From positions 16,779-80,778 of the forward strand of contig CAZGKW010000019.1 in assembly GCA_964526295.1 (NCBI GenBank): a DNA stretch of 64,000 nucleotides, given 5' to 3'. Below, in pieces: positions 27,293 to 37,700 of the stretch; the stretch's first letter is position 1, and each line of letters opens with the position of its first letter. The position numbers and the translations under genes were made by a program. This DNA is from CAZGKW01 sp964526295. GTDB lineage: Bacteria; Planctomycetota; Phycisphaerae; FEN-1346. The notes beneath the pieces were generated by a model. It had not been told where the DNA came from. It did no database searches and worked only from the letters and a program-made list of their open reading frames with translations.

Positions 27293-29119
27293 TCAGGCCA
27301 GGCCCTGCTCGAACTCCGGCGGCGGCATGCCCTCGGCGTCCCAGCCCCGCCGCCGGTAGTAGAGCTCCAGCAGGGCCGCGAACTCCTCGGGGTCGACCGT
27401 CTTGCCGGCGTTTGGGCCCGTCCGCACCGGGCAGGCGCGGGCCTTGTAGGGGAGCGTGTCGTCTTTGCGGGAAACGCCGAGGCGGGCGTTGATGAGCCGG
27501 GTCAGGTTGTAGACCTCGCCGGAAAGGGCCAGCAGGTCCTCCAGCGTGGCTTCCTTGCCCGTGACGTGGGTGTAGAAGTTGGCGTAGTGCCGCTCGTTCA
27601 GGCCCAGCTCGATCCAGGGCAGCCGGCAGACGCCGAGCATGTCGAACAGGGGCCTCAGCGTCTGGTGGTAGATGACCGTGTCGACCTTCTCCTCGGGGGA
27701 CCAGTCTTGGCCCTGCTCGATCTCCTTGGCGATGGTCCAGGCCCGGGTGTGGTGGGCGCCGATGTCGCTGGTGGCATAGGCCAGGGCCATCGAGACGCCG
27801 GCCCGGCTGTCGTAGGCGGACTGCTCCAGGCCCTTGACCTGGAGGACGATGCGGTCCATGGCGGGCCAGGTCTCGAGGACCCGCCGCGAGCCGTCGGCCA
27901 GAACGTCGCCGATGCCTTCCCGGAACGCGATCTTGCGGACCAGGTCGAGGACGGCGTCGGCGTCGCCCCAGGTGATGGCCTGACCGTCGAGGTCGTCGAG
28001 GGTGAGGACGCCCTGCTCGTAGCCCTCGATGACGGCGCCGACGAGGTTGCCGGTGGAGATGGTGTCGATGCCCAGCTCGTCGCACAGGCGGTTCGCGCTC
28101 AGGACGGCGCCGAAGTCGTCGATGCCGAGGTTCGACCCGAGCATGGCGCAGGACTCGTACTCCGGCCCCTCGGTGACGGTGCCCACGTGCTTGCCCTGCT
28201 TGACGAGGCAGACGTTGCCGCAGCTCATCGAGCAGGCGAAGCAGGCCGAGTCGCCGATCTTGTACCCCTCGACCATCGTGTAGCCGTCGATCTGCTCGAT
28301 GCGGGGGAAGACGGCGTCCTGGAAGTTGCGGACCGGCAGGATGCCCTTCTCGTTGGCGTACTCCATGACGTTCATCAGGCCCTGGGTCTGCCAGAGCTTG
28401 AAGAACTTATGGCCCCGCATATATTCGTAGGCCTCGTCGGCCTCGGCCATCAGGCGGGCCACGTCGAAGACGGGCAGGTCGCGGCTGCCCCGGACGACGA
28501 TCGCCTTGAGGTCCTTCGAGCCGAGGATGGCACCGACGCCGGTGCGGCCGGCGTTGCGGGACCAGTCGGCGTTGACGCAGGCGAAGCGGACGCGGTTCTC
28601 GCCGCCGGGGCCGATGGTCGCCACGTTGATCTGGTGGGTGCCGAGGCGCTGCTTGATGAGCCCCTCGGTCTCGAGGCACGTCTTGCCGGCCAGCTCCGGG
28701 CTCGGGACGATCGAGACCTCGTCGTCGTCGATGAAGAGGAACGAAAGCTCGGGGGCCCGGCCGACGATCGAGAGGACGTCGTGGCCGGTCTGGCGAAGCT
28801 CGATGCCGAAGCTCCCGCCCATGGAGGAGTCGCCGTAGATGCCCGTGGCGGGCGAGATGGAAACGAATGAGTTTTTCCCCGAGGAGGGCAGGTACAGGCC
28901 CGTCAGGGGTCCGGGGGCGACGACCAGCAGGTTCTCCGGCCCCAGCGGGTCGATACGGAAGTTGTGCCGCACCAGGTTGTCCCACACGAGCCGGGCGCCG
29001 AACCCGCGGCCGCCGACGTACCGCTCCAGGAACGCCTCGTCGAGGTCGAGCCGGTCGGCCCGGCCCGCCGAGAGGTCCACGTGGAGGTGCTTCCTGAAAT
29101 AGCCGGACTTGACGGCCAT
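27293..29119 (-). CDS. Aldehyde:ferredoxin oxidoreductase family (tungsten enzyme)
   Basis: About 608 residues from the ATG at 29119 (GAGGGAG site), giving the typical start (M)AVKSGYFRKHLHVDLSAG. N-terminal blocks RYVGGRGFGARL, GPLTGLYLPSSGKNSFVS and GGSFGIELR match the family's first domain, which binds the tungsten-bispyranopterin. The [4Fe-4S] ligands are CxxCxxxC in CFACSMSC (about 295-302) plus a distant Cys in MLGVCRLPW (about 498). Members oxidise aldehydes to acids, or work in reverse, with ferredoxin. The gene immediately downstream of the start codon side encodes a four-cluster ferredoxin-like subunit, so the pair probably forms a heteromer. The aldehyde could come from sugar or amino-acid breakdown; the sequence does not tell. 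Confidence 0.9.
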   Translation of the reverse strand: MAVKSGYFRKHLHVDLSAGRADRLDLDEAFLERYVGGRGFGARLVWDNLVRHNFRIDPLGPENLLVVAPGPLTGLYLPSSGKNSFVSISPATGIYGDSSMGGSFGIELRQTGHDVLSIVGRAPELSFLFIDDDEVSIVPSPELAGKTCLETEGLIKQRLGTHQINVATIGPGGENRVRFACVNADWSRNAGRTGVGAILGSKDLKAIVVRGSRDLPVFDVARLMAEADEAYEYMRGHKFFKLWQTQGLMNVMEYANEKGILPVRNFQDAVFPRIEQIDGYTMVEGYKIGDSACFACSMSCGNVCLVKQGKHVGTVTEGPEYESCAMLGSNLGIDDFGAVLSANRLCDELGIDTISTGNLVGAVIEGYEQGVLTLDDLDGQAITWGDADAVLDLVRKIAFREGIGDVLADGSRRVLETWPAMDRIVLQVKGLEQSAYDSRAGVSMALAYATSDIGAHHTRAWTIAKEIEQGQDWSPEEKVDTVIYHQTLRPLFDMLGVCRLPWIELGLNERHYANFYTHVTGKEATLEDLLALSGEVYNLTRLINARLGVSRKDDTLPYKARACPVRTGPNAGKTVDPEEFAALLELYYRRRGWDAEGMPPPEFEQGLA

Positions 29120-29167
29120 GCGAACTCCCTCTAAGAGGCGCCGGACGCGTCCGGCGGCCAATTGTGG

Positions 29168-29701
29168 CTACAGCTCTTCCTTGCCGATCTCGGCGTACTG
29201 GATGACCTTCTTCTCGCCCTTCTCCATGAACTCGATCTCCTTCATGTGGGCGTAGCTGAGGATGTTGCTCAGCCGCTTCGATTCGCCGAGGGCCTGCTCC
29301 GGGATCAGCCGCAGGGCCCCTTTGGGGCAGGTCGCGACGCATCGCGGGTCGCCGCCGCACATGTCGCACTTGATGGGCCGGTCGAGGTCGGAGTGGGCGT
29401 AGATGGCCCCGAACGGGCAGGCCTCGACGCACTTCATGCACGCCACGCACGTCTCGGTGTCCAGCTCGACGACGCCGTCGACCCGTTTCAGGGCCCCCAC
29501 CGGACAGGCGTCGGCGCAGACGGGCACCTTGCACTGGCTGCACACGATGGGCATCCGGACCGCCGGGTGGGGGTAGGAGACCAGGACGCGGACGGCGCTT
29601 TTCTTGGGGTTGTTGACGCCGAAGTGCTTGATCGCACAGACGAGTTCGCACAGTCGGCAGCCGGAGCAGTTCTCCGGGATGACGGCAAGCTTCTTGGCCA
29701 T
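29168..29701 (-). CDS. Four-[4Fe-4S] ferredoxin subunit partnering the AOR
   Basis: 177 residues from the ATG at 29701; the frame extends much further upstream, antisense to the ExeA gene, but only this start gives a ferredoxin N-terminus (MAKKLAVIPENCSGCRLC). Four clusters can be read: CSGCRLCELVC, CSQCKVPVCADACP, CVACMKCVEACP and CDMCGGDPRCVATCP, the arrangement of DmsB/HycB-type electron-transfer subunits. No signal or membrane segment. It precedes the AOR gene by 48 bp on the same strand and should carry electrons between the tungsten centre and ferredoxin, NAD(H)-linked enzymes or the quinone pool. Confidence 0.9.
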   Translation of the reverse strand: MAKKLAVIPENCSGCRLCELVCAIKHFGVNNPKKSAVRVLVSYPHPAVRMPIVCSQCKVPVCADACPVGALKRVDGVVELDTETCVACMKCVEACPFGAIYAHSDLDRPIKCDMCGGDPRCVATCPKGALRLIPEQALGESKRLSNILSYAHMKEIEFMEKGEKKVIQYAEIGKEEL

Positions 29702-29766
29702 GGGCGTTCCCTCGGCTCCAGAGACGACGAGCCCCGGGTCGGCAGGGCCCCCGAGGCAGGTGCTAA

Positions 29767-29795
29767 AGAATACGCGCGCCGAGGGCCGTCCGCAA
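29767..29795 (-). promoter_or_regulatory. Predicted promoter for the ferredoxin-AOR operon
   Basis: Minus-strand TTGCGG (29790-29795), 17-base spacer, TATTCT (29767-29772), about 65 bp before the start. The -35 element overlaps a REP-like hairpin, so one of the two interpretations may be fortuitous. Confidence 0.4.
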
Positions 29796-29813
29796 GGGCG
29801 GACCGGGCGAAAC
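29785..29813 (-). repeat. REP-like hairpin, family 1 (GTTTCGCC head)
   Basis: Read on the minus strand it starts GTTTCGCCCG and contains the stem GTCCGC / GCGGAC (29788-29793 with 29798-29803) with a CTTG-containing apex, matching the other family members in this window. Confidence 0.5.
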
Positions 29814-29851
29814 CCGCCTGCCGCATCGGAACATCTGGCCCGCCGGTTGAC

Positions 29852-29879
29852 TTGTCGCCGATTCCGTGTACGGTAGAAT
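29852..29879 (+). promoter_or_regulatory. Predicted promoter for the ExeA-type ATPase gene
   Basis: TTGTCG (29852-29857), 16-base spacer, TAGAAT (29874-29879). A better -35, TTGACT at 29847, is 21 bases away and too far. The GG-TAGAAT form matches other predicted promoters here. Confidence 0.4.
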
Positions 29880-29950
29880 AGCAGAACACGGTCCCGCCCG
29901 GGGGCTGCCCCGCCGGGTCGGTTCCCGCAAGCCCGGCTGTGAGGGTAGGT

Positions 29951-30841
29951 GTGTACCTCGAGTTCTATCGGCTCCGCGACTTTCCGTTCTCGATGACGTG
30001 CGACCCGCGCTTCTACTTCGAGACGCCGGCCCACGCGGAAGTCGTCGCGAACCTGCTCTACACGGTCCGGTTTCGCCGGGGCATGGTCCTGGTGACCGGT
30101 GCGGCCGGCACGGGGAAATCCTTCCTGGCGGAGGTTGCGGCGGCCCAGCTCGGGCCGGGCTGCCAGATTCTGAAGGTCGACCATCCGGTCGACTCCGGCA
30201 AGCAGCTCCTCCGGGCGGTGGCCCGGGCGATGGGGGCGGCCACGTCGCGCCAGGACGACAAGGTCGACCTCGTCGAGCAGGTCCACGACCATCTGGTCAA
30301 GTTCCACACGCGGGGTCGGCTGGTGGCCCTGGTGCTGGACGAGGCCCACGGTCTCGGCGACGACGCCCTCCAGGAGGTCCGCCTGATCTGGAACTGGGAA
30401 CGCGACAGCCAGCGGCTGGTCCAGATCGTCCTGCTGGCCCAGCCGGAGCTCAGGTCGCGGCTCCGGGATCCGAGGTGGACGTCGCTCCGCCAGCGGATCG
30501 TCCTGGACTGCCACCTGCGGCCGTTCACCCCGCGAGAGACCTGCGAGTACGTCCTGCACCGGCGGCGGGTGGTCAAGGACGAGGGGTGCGCCCTGAAGTT
30601 CAGCCGGGCCGCGACCATCGCCATCCACCGCGTGACCCGCGGAAACCCCAGGCTGATCAATGCCCTGTGCGAGAAAGCCCTGCTTGTCGGTTACGCCGAC
30701 GAGACGCCGCTTATCACGGTCGAGACGATCGCGAAGGCCCTCGACGGCGGGGCCGGTCAGGCCGAGGGGCCGTGGCAGCCCGCGGCGGAGACCGCCGAGC
30801 CCCAGAAACCGGTGACGCCAAAGGTCCTCGAAGCCTCCTAG
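29951..30841 (+). CDS. ExeA/GspA-like AAA ATPase
   Basis: About 296 residues. The GTG at 29951 has GAGGG five bases upstream and gives the family's usual start MYLEFYRLRDFPFSMTCDPRFYF; a GTG at 29939 lacks a site. Walker A is GAAGTGKS (50-57), Walker B ALVLDEAHGL, followed by the RLIWNWE and LLAQPELRSRL segments and a GNPRLINALCEKALL arginine-finger region. ExeA-type ATPases help assemble type II secretion or related machinery and bind peptidoglycan through an extra domain; this copy has only the ATPase core and a short tail, and no secretion genes are adjacent. Confidence 0.8.
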   Translation: MYLEFYRLRDFPFSMTCDPRFYFETPAHAEVVANLLYTVRFRRGMVLVTGAAGTGKSFLAEVAAAQLGPGCQILKVDHPVDSGKQLLRAVARAMGAATSRQDDKVDLVEQVHDHLVKFHTRGRLVALVLDEAHGLGDDALQEVRLIWNWERDSQRLVQIVLLAQPELRSRLRDPRWTSLRQRIVLDCHLRPFTPRETCEYVLHRRRVVKDEGCALKFSRAATIAIHRVTRGNPRLINALCEKALLVGYADETPLITVETIAKALDGGAGQAEGPWQPAAETAEPQKPVTPKVLEAS

Positions 30842-30926
30842 CGACGCTCGGCTTCCGCGGTGCCTTTGCCGCGACCCCGGCCGCGCACGTCCGACAGCCG
30901 ACTTGTGGCCAGGGCCACGCCGGCCT

Positions 30927-31583
30927 TCACTTCGGCGACAGGTCCGGCAGGACCGGCTTGTCCGGGTTCTCCTTCGCCGGGGCGGGCCTCTGCCGTAGCC
31001 GCACGTCGGCCCGTTCCCAGCCCGTCCGGATGTCGTCCTTCCGCTGGAACCGGTACCACAGGATGAAGCTCTCGTCGCGGTCGGCCTTGGCGTAGTACTG
31101 GTACGCGGCCACGAACTCGCCCTTGTCGTGGACGAAGACGAGCAGCTTCATGAGGGCGGTCTGCTCGACCGTCCGGTAGAGCGACACCTCGGGCAGGGGC
31201 ACGGGCGAGTTCGGGACGGGCAGGGGCGGCAGGCCCACCAGGTCGCTCTTGTACTCCGTTCCGAGCGCTCCGGAGGCCACCTCCACCACGCAGTCCGCCT
31301 CTTCGGCCGACTCCACGAGCGTCGCCCCGAGCTCCGCGAACCGGGCCCGGACGGCCACCTTCACGTAGCCCGCGTCGTAGGACTCCAGGTTTCCCGCGTC
31401 GATGAAGACCTTCCGGCCGCGGACCTCGGGCAGCTCGATCTTCTCAATCGCCAGGTCCACCGCCCGCGACAGGAGCATCTGCTCGACGGCGGTGCGCGGC
31501 GTGGAGGAGAACGTGCGCGATGCGCAACCGACCCCGGCAAGCGCCGCCAGGGCGGCGACAGGGATCAGAACGGCCGTTCTCAC
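30927..31583 (-). CDS. DUF6655-like lipoprotein
   Basis: About 218 residues from the GTG at 31583 (GAGGAG eight bases upstream). A short signal peptide ends LAALAGVGC, probably a lipoprotein site although the -3 residue is atypical. The conserved blocks SSTPRTAVEQMLLSRAVD, GRKVFIDAGNLESYDAGYV, EEADCVVEVASGALG and LPEVSLYRT agree with my recollection of the planctomycete family DUF6655. Function unknown. The predicted product would sit on the periplasmic face of a membrane. Convergent with the ExeA-type gene; no operon partner is evident. Confidence 0.6.
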   Translation of the reverse strand: MRTAVLIPVAALAALAGVGCASRTFSSTPRTAVEQMLLSRAVDLAIEKIELPEVRGRKVFIDAGNLESYDAGYVKVAVRARFAELGATLVESAEEADCVVEVASGALGTEYKSDLVGLPPLPVPNSPVPLPEVSLYRTVEQTALMKLLVFVHDKGEFVAAYQYYAKADRDESFILWYRFQRKDDIRTGWERADVRLRQRPAPAKENPDKPVLPDLSPK

Positions 31584-31793
31584 GCGACGGACTCCTCGGT
31601 GCTGCGTTTCAGGCCGGCGGTTCGACGGGCAACAGGCCGAGGGCCACCTTACCACAGCCCGTGGGCCGCGGAAAGCGCCTTGCCCGTTTACCGGGGGGAG
31701 GTGCGGCGCCCCCCGCGAGGAGGTCTGCGAGCCGTCTGACGAACCGCTTCCTCGCTCGCGGGCGAGCGACGGGGCCGAGGGGCGAACCGCCCC

Positions 31794-34700
31794 TCAGTCC
31801 TCGATCCGGACCTTCATCTCGTCGGAGTTCGCCTTCAGCTCGGCCGCGTACATGGCGCTCGCCTTGGTGGGCAGGGCGCTGAAGCGGCCGGGGATCTCGG
31901 CCCGCATCCGGTAGGCGATGGAGTGCCGGCCCCGGGCCAGCCGCTGCACGAAGAAGGTCACCCGCTCGTCGCGCAGCTCCATGTAGGCCCTCAGGCCGTC
32001 CTCGTGGTAGCCGCTGCGGAGCTCGACCGGCTCGAAGCCGGCGGCCTTCATGTCCTCGAAGAGGATGTACTCGTAATCGTTCTTCGATTCGATTTCGAGT
32101 TCGATTTCGACCAGGTCGCCGCTCTTAAGGAGCGCCAGGTTCCGGAGCGGCCGGCGCTCGTACTTCTCGACGCGTCGCTCGACGACCTGGCCCCGCGACC
32201 CGGCGTCGGGGACCGTCTTTTCCACCGGCACGAGCTTGTAGTACTTGCGTCGGACCTTGATCTCCAGGCCCGCCCGGGTGATGGGGTCTTCGAGGGTAAA
32301 GTTCGTCAGGTACGCGTTCCAGTAGAGGGGCCCCTCGCCCCGGCGGCGCAGCTCCAGCGTGTGCTCGCCCGTCGTCACCTCCTCGGCCTCCAGGACGAGC
32401 TTGTTGTCGAACGAGAAGAGGTCCTCGGAGGTGATGCGGACCGTCTTCAGGACGTTCCCGTCGACGAGCACCTCGACGGTCATGTCGGGCTTGTGCTCGC
32501 CGGTGGCCTTCAGGTAGTCGGCGAACGCTTCGATCACGAGGGCCGTGTCGCGCGTCGAGTTCCAGTAAGTGGCGTGGCGGCGGTTGTTAAGGAGGTACTT
32601 GACGAGCCGCGAGGCCGTCCGGCCCTTCGGATTCGTCGCCGCCAGCAGCTTCAGGTAGTAGGCGTGGGCCTCGTATTCCGAGCCGTACCAGTACCACCAC
32701 CAGCCCTGGTTGGGGAGCTTCAGGTACGCCGTCTGGTTCTCGTCGTCCTCGACGAGGAACTGCTCGACGTTGCGGATGAGCATGTCGCGCTGGTCGGGGT
32801 GGCCCGCCTTGTGCAGCGCCAGGCCGAACATGGCCTTCGTGTAGACCGCCAGGTGAGTCCGGTCGCGGTAGAGGAACCCCCGCATCTCGGCGTCGTCGTG
32901 CTTCTCGTCCACCAGGACCATGTAGACGAAGGCGTCGAGGTTCGTGGCCGTGGGCTTGCCCTTCCGGCCGCCCGTCTTCTCGTGGAGCCGGAGCTTGCGG
33001 ACCTCCTCGGCTTGGTGCCGCTTCAGCCACCGGATGCCGCGCTCCAGGACGCCCGGCACGATGGCCACGTCGTTTTCGCGGGCGGTCTGGAGGCCGTGGA
33101 CGACGACCCCGGTCGTGTGGGGCCAGGACCGCTCCTCCCGTCCGCTGAACCATCCCCATCCGCCGTCGCCGTTCTGCATGCTCGTGAGGCGTTCGACGCC
33201 CGCCTTGACCATGTTCTCGATCTTGCCCTCCTCGAAGACGGGAGAGCGGTCGACCCACTTCTCGCCGTCCCATCGTTTCTCGCCAACGAGGCGCTTCCAG
33301 TCCTTCATCCGCTTGAGGTCGTCGCCGATCTCCTGGGCGTTGAGGTTGGTGATCTTCTCCCGGACGCCCGCCAGGTCGACGTCCATCCGCATGAGGACGT
33401 TCTGCGTGATGACCGCCGGCAGGAAGCGATTGAGCGTCTGCTCGGTGCACCCGTAGGGGTACTCGGCCAGGTAGGGCAGCGCGTCGATCATGGCCATCGC
33501 CAGAGTCGGCGAGTAGCGGACCTCCAGGCGGCCCTCCTTGGGCCGCCGCTCGGCCGGCACGCGGATCGTCACCCGGTTCGCCTTCGCGTCCGGGCGGACC
33601 ACTCCGCAGAAGCTCTCCGTCTTCAGCATCCCGTGGACGTACACCGGGAACCGCATCTCCATGGCGTCGGACTCTTCATCCGTCAGGGCCTTCATGCGGA
33701 CGACGGCCTCGCCGGGCTCGACGGCCTTGACCCGCCAGTCGACCCGCTCCTCGCCGCCGGCCTCGATTTCGACCGTCTTCGTTACCTTCACCAGCCGCGT
33801 GCCGTCCTCCGAGTCGGCCCGCAGGCCGACGAACTCCACCATCGGTTCCAGGATGTTTGCATCGACCTCCAGGACCACCTGGGCGGTCTTAGCGGTCTTC
33901 AAGTAGTTGTGGACGACCGCCGAGAGGACGACCTCGTCCTTCTGGACGAAGAACCGGGGGGCCTGGAGGCGGACGATGACGTTCTTCGTCGTGACGACCT
34001 CGGCGGTCCCCTCGCCGCAGCGGGTGCCGTCTCCCATCGCCCAGGCGCGGGTCTTCCAGGTGGTCAGGTCCTCGGGCATGGTCAGGGAGACCTCGGCCTC
34101 GCCCTTTTCGTCGGTCGCGAGGGCGGCGACCCAAAGGGCCGTGTCGGCGAACTGCGTCCGGACGGTCGGCTCGGCCATCTGGGGCTCGGCCGGTGCCTCG
34201 CCGCCCTTGGCGCCGGCGGCGTCGAAGGCCAGGCCTTCGGCCTCGCGCATCGCCATCCCGGGGGCCGGGGTGGCGCCCATCGGCATCGGCGCGTCAAAGG
34301 TGCGGTTCATCCCTCCGCCGCCGAGGCCGGCGCGAGGCTGCATTCGCCCTCCCCGTTGGCCCATCTGGTCGTCCAACGGCACTTCCTCCGGCACGGCGTA
34401 GCCGAAGACGCCCAGGAACGCCATCGCCACCTCGCCCTGCCGCAGGAGCCGGTAGGTCCCCCGCGCGAGGTTCGTCTCGTGCCGCGGCCGATGGTGCCGG
34501 CGCCACTTCCAGAAGAATTCCTTGATCTCCGGCACGTTCGACCCGCCCGAGATGTACTCGACCGCTTTGTCGTAGATCGAGACGACCGTCGAGCCCTGGA
34601 ACGGCTCGCCCGTCGAATCGGTCAGCTTGACCTTGACGGTCGCCTTCTCGCCGGGCTTGTATTCCTCGGCCGAGGGCGTGACCTCGACCGTGAGGGTCCG

Positions 34701-37700
34701 GTCCTCAGGCGGCACGACGATCTCCCTGAGGGCCCGGTGGACGTCGCCGTCCGAGACCGTCACGGCCTCGACGAAGAAGTTCGGCATGTCCTTCTTCGTG
34801 ACCTCGACCGGCTCGATGCGGCCCTTGCCGCGCAAACGCAGGACCTTCGGCTTCAGGTAGACCCCGTTTGACGGCCGCTCAAAGAGGAGCACCGTCCCGC
34901 CGGCCCGGTTCGTCCGGACGGCCAGCCGCACCTTCTCGCCGGGGCGATAGTCGCGTTTGTCGGGCACCAGCTCGATGTCGTTGAAGCGGTAGTCCTCGCC
35001 CGCGCCCCCCTCGCCGCGGACGACGAAGACGTATCCGCCCTCGATCTCGTGGCCTTTCGAGTCCGTGACAGTGTAGCTCAGGCGGAACTGGCCGGCCCGG
35101 GCGGCGCCGATCTGGACCTCGGCCCGGCCCTCGGCGTTCGTGTCGAGGTCCCACCGCTGGACCTGCGTCTCGACGGGCTTCGCATCGGGCGTGTACGTGA
35201 CGCGGTAAAGCTTCAGGACGCCCTCGCCCCGGACGGGCTTTGAGTCGAGCCGCTGGGCGTTGAAGTGTGCCCGGACGGTGTCGCCGACGCGGTAGTGCCC
35301 CCGGTCGACCCAGGCGTAGACCTTGAACGGCTGCCGGGCGACCAGCACCTCCCCCCGGCCGACGATCGTCCGGCGGCCCTTGTCGGTCACCTCGACGGTT
35401 ACCTCGTAGCGGTGGTCCTGATCGGGGTGGATGGCCTTGGCGACGGCCGTGTCGATGGGGACCTTCATCGTGCCCTCGGGGCCGATCTCGGTCTCCCCCT
35501 CGGCGACCACCTCGGGAGGCTGACGGGGGTGCCGCTGCCACCACCACCACGGCACGGGGGCCGGGCAGCCCCACTTCTCCCACCCCGGCCACCAGGGGTA
35601 GTCGTAGGCGAACCACCAGTAGCCCCGGCCGTAGAACCAGTCCCACTCCGCCACGGGGTACCACCGGGCCGTGTGCTCGGTCCGCAGGACCTTGTACTTG
35701 GCCCTGGCCTCCGTGACGGGGGCCCCGAAGTAGTAGCGGGCCTCCACCTTGGCCTTGACCGTCTCGCCGAGCATGACGGGCTCGTCGGGGGCCTCGATCG
35801 TGACCTCGAACTCGGGCTTTTTGTACTCCTCGACGCGGAAGGTGCCGATCTGCTGCGAGTTGGCGAGGCGGATGCTCCATATTCCGAGGCCCGCTTCGTC
35901 GGGCAGGGCCAGCTCCCCGTCGAAACCGCCGTACTCGTCCGCCGCGAATACGTCCTCGTAGACCTTCTCGTCCTTCGGGTTGTAGACCTCGATGGCGAAC
36001 TTGTGGTCCGCATAGGGCGAGGGTCCCTCCCGGTCGTACTGGGCCTGGTTCACCCATACCTTGAACTTGACCGTCTGCTCGGGTCGGTAGACCGGCCGGT
36101 CGGTGACCGCGTAGTACTTCGTCTGGTTGTACTCGCGGTCGTGGTAGTTGCCGTACCAGACGCCGGTGAAGCCCAGGTAAGCGAGCCGTCCCGCGGGCGT
36201 CCGGGCGATGACGATCCACTGGTAGTTGCTGGGCATCCGGTCCGGTCCGAGCAAGACCTGCCCGTCCGGCCCGGTGAACTCGGCGAACTGCTTCGTGTCG
36301 ACCTCGTAGTGCCCCCGGCTACGGGCCTTCCGCACGTACCGTCGCTGGTAGCCGAAGAACTCGACGTTCGCCTTCGGAATGGGCCGGCCGGTCACGGCGT
36401 CGGCGACGAAATGATGCGTCTGCCCGTCCAGGGGCGTCTTGACGATGGCCGTGTCGGCCACCCAGAGGACGATGCGGGTCGTGTTGCCGCCCGCCATCTC
36501 GGCCACCACCAGGTAGGCGCCGGCCTTCTGGAGCGGCGTCGTGACGGTGATCCGCTTGTCGAAGTGATCGGGGCGGGGCGCCGGGTCCAGGTCCCACTCG
36601 GCCACCTTCCGCCCCAGGTACTTCGTCTCGTTCTCTCGGACCAGCCGGTGGCCGACGTCCCCAATGTTCATCCGCCGCCAGTCGGGATCCTTCGGATGCG
36701 ATCGGAGGTAGTCTTTCACGTCGTCGAGGAGCTTCGCGACGTCGATCTCGTGGGCCGTGAAGCGGACCTTCCGGCCGTTGCGGAACCGGTACTCGACGGT
36801 GGCCCCGCGTCCGGCCGGCTGGGTCATCACCGGCTCGAACATCCCCCAATTGCCGCGGACCTGGCGGAGCTGTTCCCAGGCGTGGACCGTCGGCTTCGTG
36901 GGGTGGTACGTGTAGGGCTTGTCCTTGAACTTCTCCCACCGGCCCGTGACCTCCAGGTGCCGCTGCCACCAGTCGGCGGCCGTCGGGTACTGGCGGCGGT
37001 TCTGGAAGAGTTCGCCGAGCCGCTGGATGGCCTGCGTATCGCCCTTCTCGGCCAGCGCCTGGTAGATCCGGATGAAGTTGAACTCCTCCGGCAGGTCGAA
37101 CCGCCGGATGCCCGTGGCGAGCTTGGCGATCGTCTCGCCGTCGCCCAGCGTGTGCAGGGCGTACGTGCCCGACTCGTCCGCCCCCTCGCCGTCGGCCTCG
37201 GCCCCGCGGCCGAAGAACCACCGGTACTCGGCCATCGTCTGGACGCCGAACTGCTGCCACAGGAAGTCGGCGAACGTCCTCCGGACGGCGTCGGCGCTGC
37301 CGGGGTTGTGCTCCACCTGCTGCATGAGGGCCCATCGCCATCGCTCGCCGTCGCTCTCGGCCGCTTCCCAGCTATCGGGCAGCTTGTGATAGACGGGGTC
37401 CCCGTCGGCGTCGACGGGGGCCCCGCGGGTCCGGCCGCCGTACCAGTAATGGCCCTCCTCGTAATCGGGTAGGGTCGACAGGTCCGTCAGGTACTGGAGC
37501 CGCCACGCCTCGTGGTACCCCCGCTGGCCCACCAGATAGGTGGCAAGTTCGGCGTAGAAGCCCGCGACTTCCCCCCCACTGGCCCCCTTGTCCCCCTCCG
37601 CCAGCGGCATGGCCCGCTGCAGGAGCTGGAGGCCCCGGGCCCGGTCGCGTTCGTACGAGTTGACGGCCTTGCCACCCCCGCGGTGAGGACCCCGCTCGAA

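Noticed and set aside
29702..30628. Upstream extension of the ferredoxin frame to 486 residues
   Set aside because: The extension is antisense to the ExeA-type ATPase and its promoter; the ferredoxin begins cleanly at 29701.
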